From the NCBI GenBank assembly GCA_040004035.1, contig JAMPLN010000022.1: a stretch of 64,000 nucleotides of DNA. One strand, written 5' to 3'. The DNA is from Microcoleus vaginatus_C (lineage in GTDB: Bacteria > Cyanobacteriota > Cyanobacteriia > Cyanobacteriales > Microcoleaceae). How positions within the stretch are numbered: the first letter of the stretch is position 1; every line of letters starts with the position of its first letter. The translations under genes were made by a program, and so were the position numbers. Below, piece by piece: positions 26,994-36,216 of the stretch. The notes below the pieces were generated by a model. It was not told the DNA's origin and searched no databases. It saw only the letters and a list, made by a program, of their open reading frames with translations.

Positions 26994-27380
26994 ATGAAAT
27001 GGTTGATACAATATCTTTACGAAATCAAATTAGATAAAGCTATTCTCTGGTGCTATCTCATTTGGTATATGGTAGTAGTTTTTTTTCATTTCGACCCTTC
27101 GGTTAAGATATGGATTAATTCACTTGGTATAAGTGTTGTAATCGGTACGGGTCTGATGCTAAGTGTTTCTTCTAGTAAAGGCAAAAGAGATAATTGGCAG
27201 ACATTCAGGTTATATCTCATGCCATTTTGTGTCTCAAGCTTCTCTGCCTTGATTAAAGAGCAGGGATTTATCATATTCATATCACCAAATATCACCGAAA
27301 CAATAGTGGCATTATCATGTTGTGGTCTGTTTTTATTACTTATTTTAGCAGTCAAGATTTTCACAAATAAAGTTATTTAG
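26994..27380 (+). CDS. Hypothetical membrane protein
   Basis: The 128-residue protein has about four hydrophobic segments (ILWCYLIWYMVVVFF, LGISVVIGTGLML, LMPFCVSSFSAL, IVALSCCGLFLLLILAV). I recognise no family. It lies 40 bases after the cupin gene on the same strand and has the AT-rich base use of the island. Confidence 0.6.
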   Translation: MKWLIQYLYEIKLDKAILWCYLIWYMVVVFFHFDPSVKIWINSLGISVVIGTGLMLSVSSSKGKRDNWQTFRLYLMPFCVSSFSALIKEQGFIIFISPNITETIVALSCCGLFLLLILAVKIFTNKVI

Positions 27381-27871
27381 CGGAACGACAAAATTGCTAA
27401 AAGCAGCATAAATATGACATTTTACGTGAAATTACCCGATCGCCTTTAAGGGCGATCGAGCTTGTAGAACTCTTACGCCCCAATGAAGCGATGGAATTGG
27501 TTATTGAAATCGCTTTCTTAGTTTCTAGTCGGATAGTCCTTTGAGTGCGATCGCTTTTTGGTTTGGGCGATCGCCAAGTTATACTATACGGGCATCTGTA
27601 AAGGAATTACCAAGATACCCAGACGAATATCGGCCGTAAGCGGGTTGCTAAAATCGGTCGATCCCGCTGGCATTTTTTGCCCTCAAATCGCTTTCTTTGG
27701 ATTAAAGGGCGTTTTAAATTCTGCCTTCTACTTTCCCCCTTGGGGCGACACAAGCTGCGGGTAATGCCCTCCCTACGGTCAATTGTCAATAACCAATTAT
27801 TAATTGTTAATCTTCCATGAGGAAGCCGAAAAGATATATCATAATCTTAACCGGATCATTTCTTCCCAGAT
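27381..27871. repeat. Gene-free spacer with island repeat R8 (27437-27576)
   Basis: R8 has GGGCGATCGAGCTTGTAGAA (compare the tail of R2), TTCTTAGTTTCTAGTCGGAT and GAGTGCGATCGCTTTTTGGT with TTGGGCGATCGC (as in R6). It is the last member before the core-like kinase gene. The remaining sequence to 27871 holds no gene I can support; a CCCCTTGGGG-like hairpin lies near 27739-27750. Confidence 0.8.
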
Positions 27872-29866
27872 ATGTTCTACTGTTCTAATCCAAGTTGCTC
27901 CCATCCTTTCAATCCCGACAATTCTAAATTCTGTCAAAGTTGCGGCTCGCAAGGCCTCAACCCTTTATTCAGAAACCGCTACCGCGTGCTTCGACTGTTG
28001 GGCGAAGGGGGATTTGGCAGAACTTATGAAGCGGTAGATACGGATCGCATGGACGATCCCTGCGTAATTAAGCAGTTTGTACCCCAATTTCAAGGAACCT
28101 CAGCACTTGAAAAAGCCGCCGAATTGTTTAAGGAAGAAGCGAAACGACTTTACGAACTCGGTGAACATCCCCAAATTCCTCGATTAATTGCTTATTTTGA
28201 ACAAGACAAGCGACTTTATTTAGTACAAGAGTTGATTGAGGGGCAAACTTTACTAGCAGAATTAACTCAGCAGGGTGTTTTTAGCGAAGAAAAAATTTGG
28301 CAGTTACTCGCAGATGTACTGCCGATTTTGAAATTTGTGCACGATCGCCATGTCATTCACCGAGACATCAAACTTGAGAATATCATGCGGCGTCGCACCT
28401 CTGTTAGCTCCTCCCTGCCAAAGGTGGGCAATTTTCGCAATTCAGCTTTCCGAAGAGGAGGGCGCGGAGAGTTAGTTTTGATAGATTTCGGCATTTCCAA
28501 ACAAGTGACGGGCTCGCTAATGAGCAAAGTAGGCACGACGGTAGGAACGCCCGGATATTCGCCTGTAGAACAAATGCGCGGTCAAGTTTTCCCCGGAAGC
28601 GATTTATACAGTTTGGGGATAACTTGCCTGAGACTGCTAACTCAATGTTTGCCAAAAATGGACGGTTCAGATGACCTTTATGACCCGATAAACGGTGGCT
28701 GGATTTGGAGAGAACGGTTGCCAGTCGGCACAAAAATCAGCAGCGAGTTGACAAATGTTTTAGACAAATTAATTCAAGATTATCTCAAAAATAGATATCA
28801 ATCTGCTGATGAAGTAATCAAAGCTTTAAATCTCTATTCTTTACCTCCCCAACCCCATTGTGTCAATGGAGGACAACTTGCTATAAATTCTTTTCTCACA
28901 AAAGGAGGACAACTTGCTATCAATCTCCCGCTCAATCAAAGCGGGCAAATCAATAGCAAAATCTCTGTCAATCCCAGGGAAAAATCCAACACCAATCCGC
29001 CTCCGAACAAGGCATCGCAGAAAATTGCCCCTGTCAAAAGCACTTTTGAGTTTCAGGTGGTGACAGTAGACAAGCGCGGGAAGCAAACTAATGTTAACAG
29101 CGGCAAAGCGCGTTTTTTTGAAGAACATCTTGGTAGCAGTACAGTGCTGGAAATGGTATCTATTCCTGGCGGTACTTTCCTCATGGGTTCTCCCAAAGAA
29201 CGGGGTGATAGCGACGAAAAACCGCAGCACCCAGTAACTTTAGAATCTTTCTATATTAGCAAATTTCCAGTTACTCAGGCTCAGTGGACAGCAGTTGCGG
29301 CGCTGCCGGAAATTAAAATATTTCTCAATCCCGATGCAGCCCGTTTTAAAGGTGCAAATCGACCTGTAGAAAATGTATCTTGGTACGAGGCTGTGGAGTT
29401 TTGCGCTAGACTTTCTCGCAAAACTGGTAAGAATTATCGCTTGCCTAGCGAAGCCCAATGGGAATATGCTTGCCGGGGGCAAACTACGGGGCCGTTTCAC
29501 TTTGGGGAAACGATTACCAGCGAGTTAGCCAATTACAACGGAAATTCTAATTACGCTGATGCGCCGAAGGGAGTTTATCGCTTTCAAACGACAGATGTTG
29601 GCAGTTTTAAACCTAATGCTTTTGGATTGTACGATTTCCACGGAAATGTTTGGGAATGGTGCGCGGATTCTTGGCACAATAATTATAACGGTGCGCCTGC
29701 TGATGGTAGCGTTTGGGAGTCTGACGGCGACTCTTCGCTGAGGTTGTTGCGGGGGGGTTCTTGGAACGATCATCCTCCGAATTGTCGCAGCGCGTGCCGC
29801 CTCAGATATCAGCCGGATTGCAAGGCTAGTATTGTGGGTTTTCGAGTGGTTCTTTCTGTTGTTTAG
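27872..29866 (+). CDS. Ser/Thr kinase fused to a formylglycine-generating-enzyme (FGE/SUMF1) domain
   Basis: The 664-residue protein starts with a zinc ribbon (CSNPSC, CQSCG). A Hanks kinase follows at about 35-320 (GEGGFGRTYEA, CVIKQF, HRDIKLENIM, LIDFGISKQ, GTPGYSPVEQM). Between the catalytic loop and DFG there are about 20 extra residues (SVSSSLPKVGNFRNSAFRRG) absent from the paralogue at 2968-4413, perhaps from a palindromic DNA insertion. After a linker, residues about 425-664 form an FGE-sulfatase domain (MVSIPGGTFLMGSPKERGD, FPVTQAQW, RLPSEAQWEYACRG, FHGNVWEWCADSW, LLRGGSWND). Many kinase-FGE fusions occur in cyanobacteria, with unknown substrates. FGE-fold C-termini of this type are sometimes variable regions of diversity-generating retroelements; no reverse transcriptase or template repeat is seen here. 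Confidence 0.92.
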   Translation: MFYCSNPSCSHPFNPDNSKFCQSCGSQGLNPLFRNRYRVLRLLGEGGFGRTYEAVDTDRMDDPCVIKQFVPQFQGTSALEKAAELFKEEAKRLYELGEHPQIPRLIAYFEQDKRLYLVQELIEGQTLLAELTQQGVFSEEKIWQLLADVLPILKFVHDRHVIHRDIKLENIMRRRTSVSSSLPKVGNFRNSAFRRGGRGELVLIDFGISKQVTGSLMSKVGTTVGTPGYSPVEQMRGQVFPGSDLYSLGITCLRLLTQCLPKMDGSDDLYDPINGGWIWRERLPVGTKISSELTNVLDKLIQDYLKNRYQSADEVIKALNLYSLPPQPHCVNGGQLAINSFLTKGGQLAINLPLNQSGQINSKISVNPREKSNTNPPPNKASQKIAPVKSTFEFQVVTVDKRGKQTNVNSGKARFFEEHLGSSTVLEMVSIPGGTFLMGSPKERGDSDEKPQHPVTLESFYISKFPVTQAQWTAVAALPEIKIFLNPDAARFKGANRPVENVSWYEAVEFCARLSRKTGKNYRLPSEAQWEYACRGQTTGPFHFGETITSELANYNGNSNYADAPKGVYRFQTTDVGSFKPNAFGLYDFHGNVWEWCADSWHNNYNGAPADGSVWESDGDSSLRLLRGGSWNDHPPNCRSACRLRYQPDCKASIVGFRVVLSVV

Positions 29867-29971
29867 ACTCCAATTGTAGGCATTCGTTCTCCTATCTTGA
29901 AATGCTTCTACCGTTTCCCTATCAATCAAAGATTTATGCAATAAGCCTATTGATATTGTCTCGGAATGGAG

Positions 29972-30000
29972 AAACCCGGTTTCTTCAAGAAACCGGGTTT
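29972..30000. terminator. Perfect palindrome after the kinase-FGE gene
   Basis: AAACCCGGTTTCTT-C-AAGAAACCGGGTTT is a 14-bp inverted repeat around one base. It lies 105 bases after the stop and could terminate transcription, although no T-run follows. The same palindrome type is a frequent dispersed repeat in filamentous cyanobacteria. Confidence 0.55.
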
Positions 30001-30065
30001 GGGAATGGGCGATCGCCCAAATTCTTGCCTTATATCGTTTCCGGTTGCATCGGAATAATAAAATC

Positions 30066-30150
30066 GAGTCAACAGTTAACACTCAATCATTCAGTTTTTC
30101 GACCCGCCCGTCAACAGTCAACAGTCAACAGTCAACAGTCAACAATTCCG
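30066..30150. repeat. TCAACAG short tandem repeats
   Basis: Five successive GTCAACA units occupy 30111-30145, with looser copies around 30066. The spacer 29867-30173 between convergent genes contains these and the palindrome above and no gene. Confidence 0.85.
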
Positions 30151-30173
30151 GAGGAGTGCAACCGGAATTGATA

Positions 30174-31964
30174 TTAACTAGCCTTCTTTTGAGGAGTCAT
30201 TATGCGTTCCACACTCATAGCAGCCACGCTCAACGTCACCACAGCCATGCCCAGAATTGCCACAGGCTGCAACTTCTCATTGATAATTAGAAAACCGAAG
30301 AGTGCGGTCATCGCCGGCCCCAAAGTGCCAATTACTGACGCTAAGGCGGCCCCCGCAAAGCGGATGGCAAAATTATTCAAAAGATAGCTAAACAGCGTCA
30401 GCACCCCTAAAACAACACCTCCCATAATCAAACCAGGCCAAACATTTTGGTCGATTTTAGGAGCAAAATTGTCCGACAGCGGCACCCACAAACTCAGGGC
30501 GGAAAATACAAAAATCGCGGCGAAATTAACTAAACTAAAAGGAATTGGGTGCAACTTGCCCGCGGCCATTTGGGTCAGCAATACGTAACCTGCAAAGGTA
30601 ATCCCAGAAGCCAGTGCAGCCGTGACTCCCACCCCGACATTGCCGCCGCCCGGAGCTGGGGCCGCAAAACTCGGCCACCCAGCTAAAATCAGACCTGCGG
30701 TAATCCCGACTATCGCCAAAAAGCCGACTGTGCTGGGCCGAGAACCAAACAAGATCCAAGAACCTAGTACGGTGACGATCGGATAAATAAAGAAAATCGT
30801 AATCGCAATCCCCGCCGGAATATTGCCGATCGCCAAATAAATCAAAACCTGAGACAAAAACAGAAAAAATGCGCTTCCTAAAACTTTACTCCACAAAGCT
30901 CGATCGCCCGACTGGAACAACCGTCTAATATCTTTCCACACAGAAGGATACAGAAATGTCGCCAATATCGGCATCAAAGCCATCACCACGATCAGCCGCA
31001 TCAACAAAATCAACAAAGAATTTCCAAAACCTGGAGTCACCACCCCCGGAAATTCAAACAACCCAAAAACCATCCGAGGATTTTTGCTTTTAATCAGAAT
31101 TCTCAAACAAACATTAAACAGCGACAATACCACCGCCGAAGACAAAGCCAGCACCAAACCTGTCTGCACTTGAGAAGCTACTTTAGCGGGTGCCGTCGGT
31201 GGCGCTGAAGAAGGCTGTGGAACCGGTTCTCGCGGCGTTTCCACAGGTGTTGGCGACTGCTGAAGTTGCGGGCGGACAGAATTAACAGAATTAACAGAAT
31301 TAGTTGATTCCTCGACATAGGAATCTTGAGCATCGAAAGGATTCTCAAGATATTCTTCTTCTGATTCGAGTTCTTCCCTGATGCGGTTTACGAGATTTTG
31401 TAACAGCTCTTCCCCTTGCAGTTCCAGGGTTTTCATGTTGTTGAGCCGCACGGAAAGCTCGCTTTCGTAACTGGTTAAATCTTGTTCCAGCATCTGGAAA
31501 CTGCGATCGATCCTTTCATCCAGCGCCGCCAGCAACTGCGAGGCCCGTTCGTCGTAGTTGCTCGGTGGCAAGGGTATCGGGAACTCGCCACTGGGAATAG
31601 GGCTGCTGAGAGAATTTCCCGAATTAGCGCTGAGTTCGTTGAACCGCTGCACCAACAAATCCTGCAAATTGTGAGCCAAAACTTGAGCCAACTGCTTCAG
31701 CCACAATTGCTGCTGTTGAATGTATCGCCCCGACAGAGATTCCATTTGCTGAGACTGCAATTTGCGATATTGCTCCCGGAGGTCTTCAATATCCTCAATC
31801 AGGTGATTTTTTTCAGTTTGCAGCCGAGTAATGTCTTGATTTAACTGGCCTTTGACATTTTCATGCAAAGCGTCCAGTTCTTGCATTACTGAGTGAAGGA
31901 CTTCTTCTGCTGATTGTGCATCCTCTGGCTCGCCCTTTGACGAGTATACGTTCCGCTGCGCCAT
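30174..31964 (-). CDS. EamA/DMT-superfamily transporter with a long N-terminal coiled-coil domain
   Basis: The 596-residue protein has two parts. Residues about 20-215 are helical and coiled-coil-like (DITRLQTEKNHLIEDIEDL and later ERASQLLAALDERIDRSFQM). A Pro/Ser-rich linker (about 230-262) follows. Residues about 265-590 hold about ten transmembrane helices of the drug/metabolite transporter superfamily (SQVLIYLAIGNIPAGIAITIF in the first EamA repeat, ALASVIGTLGPAMTALFGFL in the second). EamA carriers export amino acids, nucleobases or similar small molecules; this substrate is unknown. A cytoplasmic coiled coil on the N-terminus is unusual and suggests oligomerisation or a partner protein. 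The gene is divergent from the NRPS cluster across a 538-base spacer. Confidence 0.85.
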   Translation of the reverse strand: MAQRNVYSSKGEPEDAQSAEEVLHSVMQELDALHENVKGQLNQDITRLQTEKNHLIEDIEDLREQYRKLQSQQMESLSGRYIQQQQLWLKQLAQVLAHNLQDLLVQRFNELSANSGNSLSSPIPSGEFPIPLPPSNYDERASQLLAALDERIDRSFQMLEQDLTSYESELSVRLNNMKTLELQGEELLQNLVNRIREELESEEEYLENPFDAQDSYVEESTNSVNSVNSVRPQLQQSPTPVETPREPVPQPSSAPPTAPAKVASQVQTGLVLALSSAVVLSLFNVCLRILIKSKNPRMVFGLFEFPGVVTPGFGNSLLILLMRLIVVMALMPILATFLYPSVWKDIRRLFQSGDRALWSKVLGSAFFLFLSQVLIYLAIGNIPAGIAITIFFIYPIVTVLGSWILFGSRPSTVGFLAIVGITAGLILAGWPSFAAPAPGGGNVGVGVTAALASGITFAGYVLLTQMAAGKLHPIPFSLVNFAAIFVFSALSLWVPLSDNFAPKIDQNVWPGLIMGGVVLGVLTLFSYLLNNFAIRFAGAALASVIGTLGPAMTALFGFLIINEKLQPVAILGMAVVTLSVAAMSVERIMTPQKKAS

Positions 31965-32502
31965 TAGCCTATAACCTCTAATTTAAACTGCACGTTCAGT
32001 GTTCTTAAGTATTTTGCCTGCATCAGGTCGCAAGTTATAGTGAGTTGATCTAAAAGATTGCGAACACTGTTTAATCAATAGTAGTCGCTAAGCTAGAAAT
32101 GTGAGAAAATTGCGTGAAGCAAAGCTATCCCGCTCTTAATCCCCCCAAGAACACTTTGTGCAATTAGAAATCATACTACAGCGTGACCTCTCCACCGATT
32201 GCTCCCGGTAATTCTCGCATCTAACTCACCCGATTGCACCCGAATCACAAGCCTAACACTCGGTTGAGCGACTAAATTTGATTGGGGGGTGGCACTCCTA
32301 GCCCCTCAACGGATAACTTGATCCTGCGGCCAGAAATCCGGTTTCTTTTGCCCGCCTTTCTGCCGCACTCGCACACCCAGGTTTATGATTTTAAAAGTTC
32401 CGATCTTTTGCTCGCGAAAGTTTTAAGAGGCGATCGCACCCTCAAAAAGCCACCCCGCGCCATCAAAAAATTAACACATCCCATCCCCTAAGAGCAACAG
32501 AT
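31965..32502. other. Divergent spacer upstream of the NRPS cluster
   Basis: This 538-base stretch must hold the promoter of the first NRPS gene. A possible short hairpin and AT-rich blocks lie at 32030-32110, but I see no clear consensus promoter, operator or gene. AAGAGCAACAG before ATG 32503 is a weak ribosome binding site. Confidence 0.5.
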
Positions 32503-35500
32503 ATGGCATCCGAAATTTATGACAATTCCTTTACAAACGATGTAGAAAGACTGAATATTTCTGAGGATGCGGAAGTGTGTGTCTTTCCGGCATCATTTGC
32601 CCAGCAGCGCTTGTGGTTTCTCGACCAATTCGCACCGGAAAACCCTTTCTATAATGTAGTAACAGCACTGCGCTTAACTGGTTCCCTGAACTTAACAGCC
32701 TTAGAGCAAACCTTCAACGAAATAGTGCAGCGGCACGAAACTTTGCGAACCACTTTTGCCGCGGTATCAGGGCAACCAGTGCAGATAATCTCTTCCGCTT
32801 TAAAGACTAATTTACAACTATTAGAACTGCAACATTTGCCGCCCGAACAACGCCACACAGAAGCAAAGAAACTCTCCGCAGCAGAATCTCTTCGCCCTTT
32901 CAATTTATCCACCGGGCCGTTGATGCGAGTCACCATCCTGCGGCTGACAGAGACCGAGCATATTCTATTGCTAAATATGCACCACATAGCCTCCGATGAT
33001 TGGTCGATCGGGGTACTAATTCGAGAACTGGAGGCTATCTATACAGCTTTGATAAATCAACAGCCATCTCCCCTCCCAGAATTATCACTTCAATATGCCG
33101 ACTTTGCCGAGTGGCAGCGCGAATGGCTGCAAGGTGAAGTATTAGAAACTCAGCTTGCTTATTGGCGGCAGCAATTGCACTGGATTTCTGTGTTAAATTT
33201 GCCGACCGATCGCCCTGCACCAGCTATGCAAAATTATCGGGGAAAAACTCAATATTTAGAACTGCCGAAAAAGCTGAAAAACGCACTTGTAGCGCTCTCG
33301 CAGCGAGAAGGAGCGACTTTATTTATGACACTGCTCGCAGCATTTCAAACTTTACTTTACCGTTACTCGCAACAAGAAGATATTGTTGTAGGTTCGCCGA
33401 TCGCCAATCGCAACCGCAGCGAAATAGAAACATTAATCGGTTTTTTTGTCAATACTTTAGTGCTGCGAACAGACTGCTCGGGAAACCCGACATTTCGAGA
33501 TTTTTTGGGCCGGGTGCGAGAAGTAACCCTGGGAGCTTATGCTCACCAAGATTTGCCTTTTGAGAAGCTAGTCGAGGAATTGCACCCAGAGCGATCGTTG
33601 AATCGCCACCCGCTGTTTCAGGTGGTATTCGGGCTACAAAATGGGCCTGTGGACGAGCTAGAATTGCCAGAATTAAAGTTGAGTTCTTTTCATTTGGAGA
33701 CTCAAACAACCCGCTTTGATTTAGAGCTGCATTTGTGGGAAGCTTCGGATAAGTTTAGGAACAGATATGGCGAACAGTGGGAAGATTCGGAAGGGCTCCG
33801 AGGCGTAGCTGTGTACAATACAGATTTATTTGATGAAGTTACGATCGCCCGAATGCTGAGGCATTTTAAAACGCTGCTGGAAAGCATTGTGGCTAATCCA
33901 GAACAAAGAATTGCTAACTTACCTTTATTGAGCGAGGATGAAGTGAATCAATTATTCAGAGAATGGAACGATACTCGGACAGATTATCCTCACAATAAGT
34001 GCATTCATCAGTTATTTGAAGAGCGAGCCCGGCAGCATTTGGAGGATGTCGCCTTAACTTTCGACAGCCAGCACCTCACTTACAGAGAACTCAACAGTCG
34101 CAGCAACCAACTGGCGAGTTACCTACAAAAAAAGGGCGTCGCGGCGGAGGTTTTAGTGGGGCTTTGTGCAGAGCGATCGATCGACCTAATTGTCGGGATG
34201 TTGGCTATACTGAAAGCGGGAGGAGCTTACCTACCGTTAGATCCGAGCTATCCGCGCGATCGGCTAAACTTGATGCTGGAAGATGCTCGAGTTAAAGTCT
34301 TGCTAATTCAAGATAAATTGATTGAGAATTTCCGAGACTTCTCAAACTCGGTGATTTACTTCGATCGCGACTGGGAAGACATAGCCAAAGAAAGCGCCGA
34401 AAATCCTGCCAACACAGTAACAGCAGACAACCTAGCTTACGTTATTTACACATCTGGCTCAACAGGAAAACCCAAGGGAGTTGCTGTCACCCACAAAGCA
34501 GTAAATCGGCTGGTACTCAACACCAACTATATAAAAATAGAACCTACCGATAAAATTGCCCAAGCATCAAACGCTTCATTCGATGCAGCCACATTCGAGA
34601 TTTGGGGAGCCTTGCTTAACGGCGCTCAACTCGTGGGAATTAGCACAAATATTACCCTTTCGCCTCACGATTTAGCTTTAGAACTGCGCCAACAAGGCAT
34701 CACCGTCTTGTTTTTAACAACTGCCTTATTTCAACAAATTGCTAGAGTTTTACCGCAAGCTTTTAATTCGCTGCGCTGCTTGCTGTTTGGCGGAGAAGCG
34801 GTCGATATAAGATGGGTTAAAAAAATTCTCAAACAAAATCCAACCACTAAATTAATTCACGTTTACGGGCCTACAGAAAATACCACATTTTCGGCTTATT
34901 ATTGCGTGCAAGACGTACCCGAAACCGCAACATCTATCCCCATAGGCCGCCCGATCGCCAACACGCAAATTTATCTCCTCGATGCGGATTTGCAGCCGGT
35001 GGCGATCGGTGTTATAGGTCAATTGTACCTCGGCGGTGACGGATTGGCGAAAGGCTACCTCAACCAGCCAGATTTAACGGCGGCTGCATTCATTCCTAAT
35101 CCTTTTAGCAATAAATCTGGTTCGTGTCTTTATAAAACAGGTGATTTAGGTCGCTATTGGGTTGACGGCAACATCGAGTTTTTAGGTCGCATTGACGACC
35201 AAGTAAAAATTCGCGGCTACCGCATCGAATTGGGAGAAATTGAAGCGGCTTTGTGCCAGCATCCACAAGTGCGCGAAGCAGTAGTAATTGTGAGGGAAGA
35301 CATCCCAGGCGATAAACATTTGGTAGCTTATGTTATTCCTGACGGCATCGATGAAAAATTAGAAATTCCCAATCTCAAGTCAAGTGACTTGCGCCAATTT
35401 TTGAAAGAAAAGTTACCAGGATATATGGTTCCTGCAACTTATGCAGTGTTGGAGAATATGCCGCTGACGCCTAATGGCAAAGTAGACCGCCGCGCCTTGC

Positions 35501-35838
35501 CTGATATAGATACAGACAGCGAGGATATAACAGAAAATTATGTAGCGCCTCGGACTGATCTCGAAAAGGCGATCGGGAAAATTTGGGCTAAAGTTTTGGG
35601 AAAACAGCAGGTTAGTATCTACGATAATTTCTTTGAACTAGGCGGGCATTCCCTGCTAGCAACTCAGTTGATTTCTCGCATCCGAGACGCTTTGCAAGTT
35701 GAGTTATCGGTCAGCAGTTTGTTTGAGGCTCCGACTGTGGCGAGTCTGGTAAAATACATTGAGACAATGCGCTGGGCTGCGAAAGGTTTGGATACTTTCA
35801 GAACCGACGAAAATGAGCGCGAAGATGTGGAATTTTAA
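32503..35838 (+). CDS. Nonribosomal peptide synthetase module 1 (C-A-PCP)
   Basis: The 1111-residue protein is one elongation-type module. The condensation domain is at about 28-455 (SFAQQRLWFLDQ; active motif HHIASDD at 160, where the usual Gly after Asp is Asp). The adenylation domain is at about 480-985 (YTSGSTGKPKG near 650, YGPTENT, YKTGDLGRY, NGKVDRRALP). The peptidyl carrier is at about 1005-1075, with the phosphopantetheine Ser in LGGHSLLA near 1048. Aligning by eye to GrsA gives specificity residues D-A-F-F-L-G-V-T-F-K, like cyanobacterial Ile/Val codes. A C domain in first position means either an upstream donor elsewhere or starter acylation. The gene is separated from the other modules by three unrelated genes. 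Confidence 0.93.
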   Translation: MASEIYDNSFTNDVERLNISEDAEVCVFPASFAQQRLWFLDQFAPENPFYNVVTALRLTGSLNLTALEQTFNEIVQRHETLRTTFAAVSGQPVQIISSALKTNLQLLELQHLPPEQRHTEAKKLSAAESLRPFNLSTGPLMRVTILRLTETEHILLLNMHHIASDDWSIGVLIRELEAIYTALINQQPSPLPELSLQYADFAEWQREWLQGEVLETQLAYWRQQLHWISVLNLPTDRPAPAMQNYRGKTQYLELPKKLKNALVALSQREGATLFMTLLAAFQTLLYRYSQQEDIVVGSPIANRNRSEIETLIGFFVNTLVLRTDCSGNPTFRDFLGRVREVTLGAYAHQDLPFEKLVEELHPERSLNRHPLFQVVFGLQNGPVDELELPELKLSSFHLETQTTRFDLELHLWEASDKFRNRYGEQWEDSEGLRGVAVYNTDLFDEVTIARMLRHFKTLLESIVANPEQRIANLPLLSEDEVNQLFREWNDTRTDYPHNKCIHQLFEERARQHLEDVALTFDSQHLTYRELNSRSNQLASYLQKKGVAAEVLVGLCAERSIDLIVGMLAILKAGGAYLPLDPSYPRDRLNLMLEDARVKVLLIQDKLIENFRDFSNSVIYFDRDWEDIAKESAENPANTVTADNLAYVIYTSGSTGKPKGVAVTHKAVNRLVLNTNYIKIEPTDKIAQASNASFDAATFEIWGALLNGAQLVGISTNITLSPHDLALELRQQGITVLFLTTALFQQIARVLPQAFNSLRCLLFGGEAVDIRWVKKILKQNPTTKLIHVYGPTENTTFSAYYCVQDVPETATSIPIGRPIANTQIYLLDADLQPVAIGVIGQLYLGGDGLAKGYLNQPDLTAAAFIPNPFSNKSGSCLYKTGDLGRYWVDGNIEFLGRIDDQVKIRGYRIELGEIEAALCQHPQVREAVVIVREDIPGDKHLVAYVIPDGIDEKLEIPNLKSSDLRQFLKEKLPGYMVPATYAVLENMPLTPNGKVDRRALPDIDTDSEDITENYVAPRTDLEKAIGKIWAKVLGKQQVSIYDNFFELGGHSLLATQLISRIRDALQVELSVSSLFEAPTVASLVKYIETMRWAAKGLDTFRTDENEREDVEF

Positions 35839-36216
35839 GGCCTTACATAATTGGGGGATGATTTTGATTGTTTTGTGGAATTGGCATCTGCCCTGTCGGT
35901 AGAAATTACCGCAATGGGAACTGATATTCAAGCCTGCTTCACGAGGAGATTTATACCTGTTACTTGCTAACCTTTTAGGATCGCGAATTAAATAATTTAC
36001 ACAAGTTTGTGGGGAGTAGGGGTTGGACACTCTTAGCCCGCCCTTTCTGGACGGGCGGGACGCCCATCCCACAAGAACCATCAAAATTCTAAGTTATTTA
36101 ATTCTCATTCCTTAGAGGCTGAGGCGGCTTATATACTTGCAAAACTGCTTGCGGGGCATTACAAATAAGGGAGAAAATCTTCTCTCAACAGCCACTCATC
36201 CAGAAAATCAAAAACG
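35839..36216. other. Spacer with inverted G/C-rich repeat
   Basis: About 36034-36075 holds CCCGCCCTTTCTGGACGGGC followed by GGGACGCCCATCCCAC, a hairpin-forming dispersed repeat related to the arms of the MITE at 39249. No gene is supported; a minus-strand frame here overlaps the NRPS end and encodes repeat sequence. Confidence 0.6.

Noticed and set aside
27872..29866. Diversity-generating retroelement centred on the FGE domain
   Set aside because: Neither a reverse transcriptase nor a template repeat is visible in the window, so it is kept only as a question under the kinase finding.
35704..36084. 126-codon minus-strand frame
   Set aside because: It overlaps the NRPS module 1 end and starts within a dispersed GGGACGCCC repeat (VGWASRPS is a common repeat translation).
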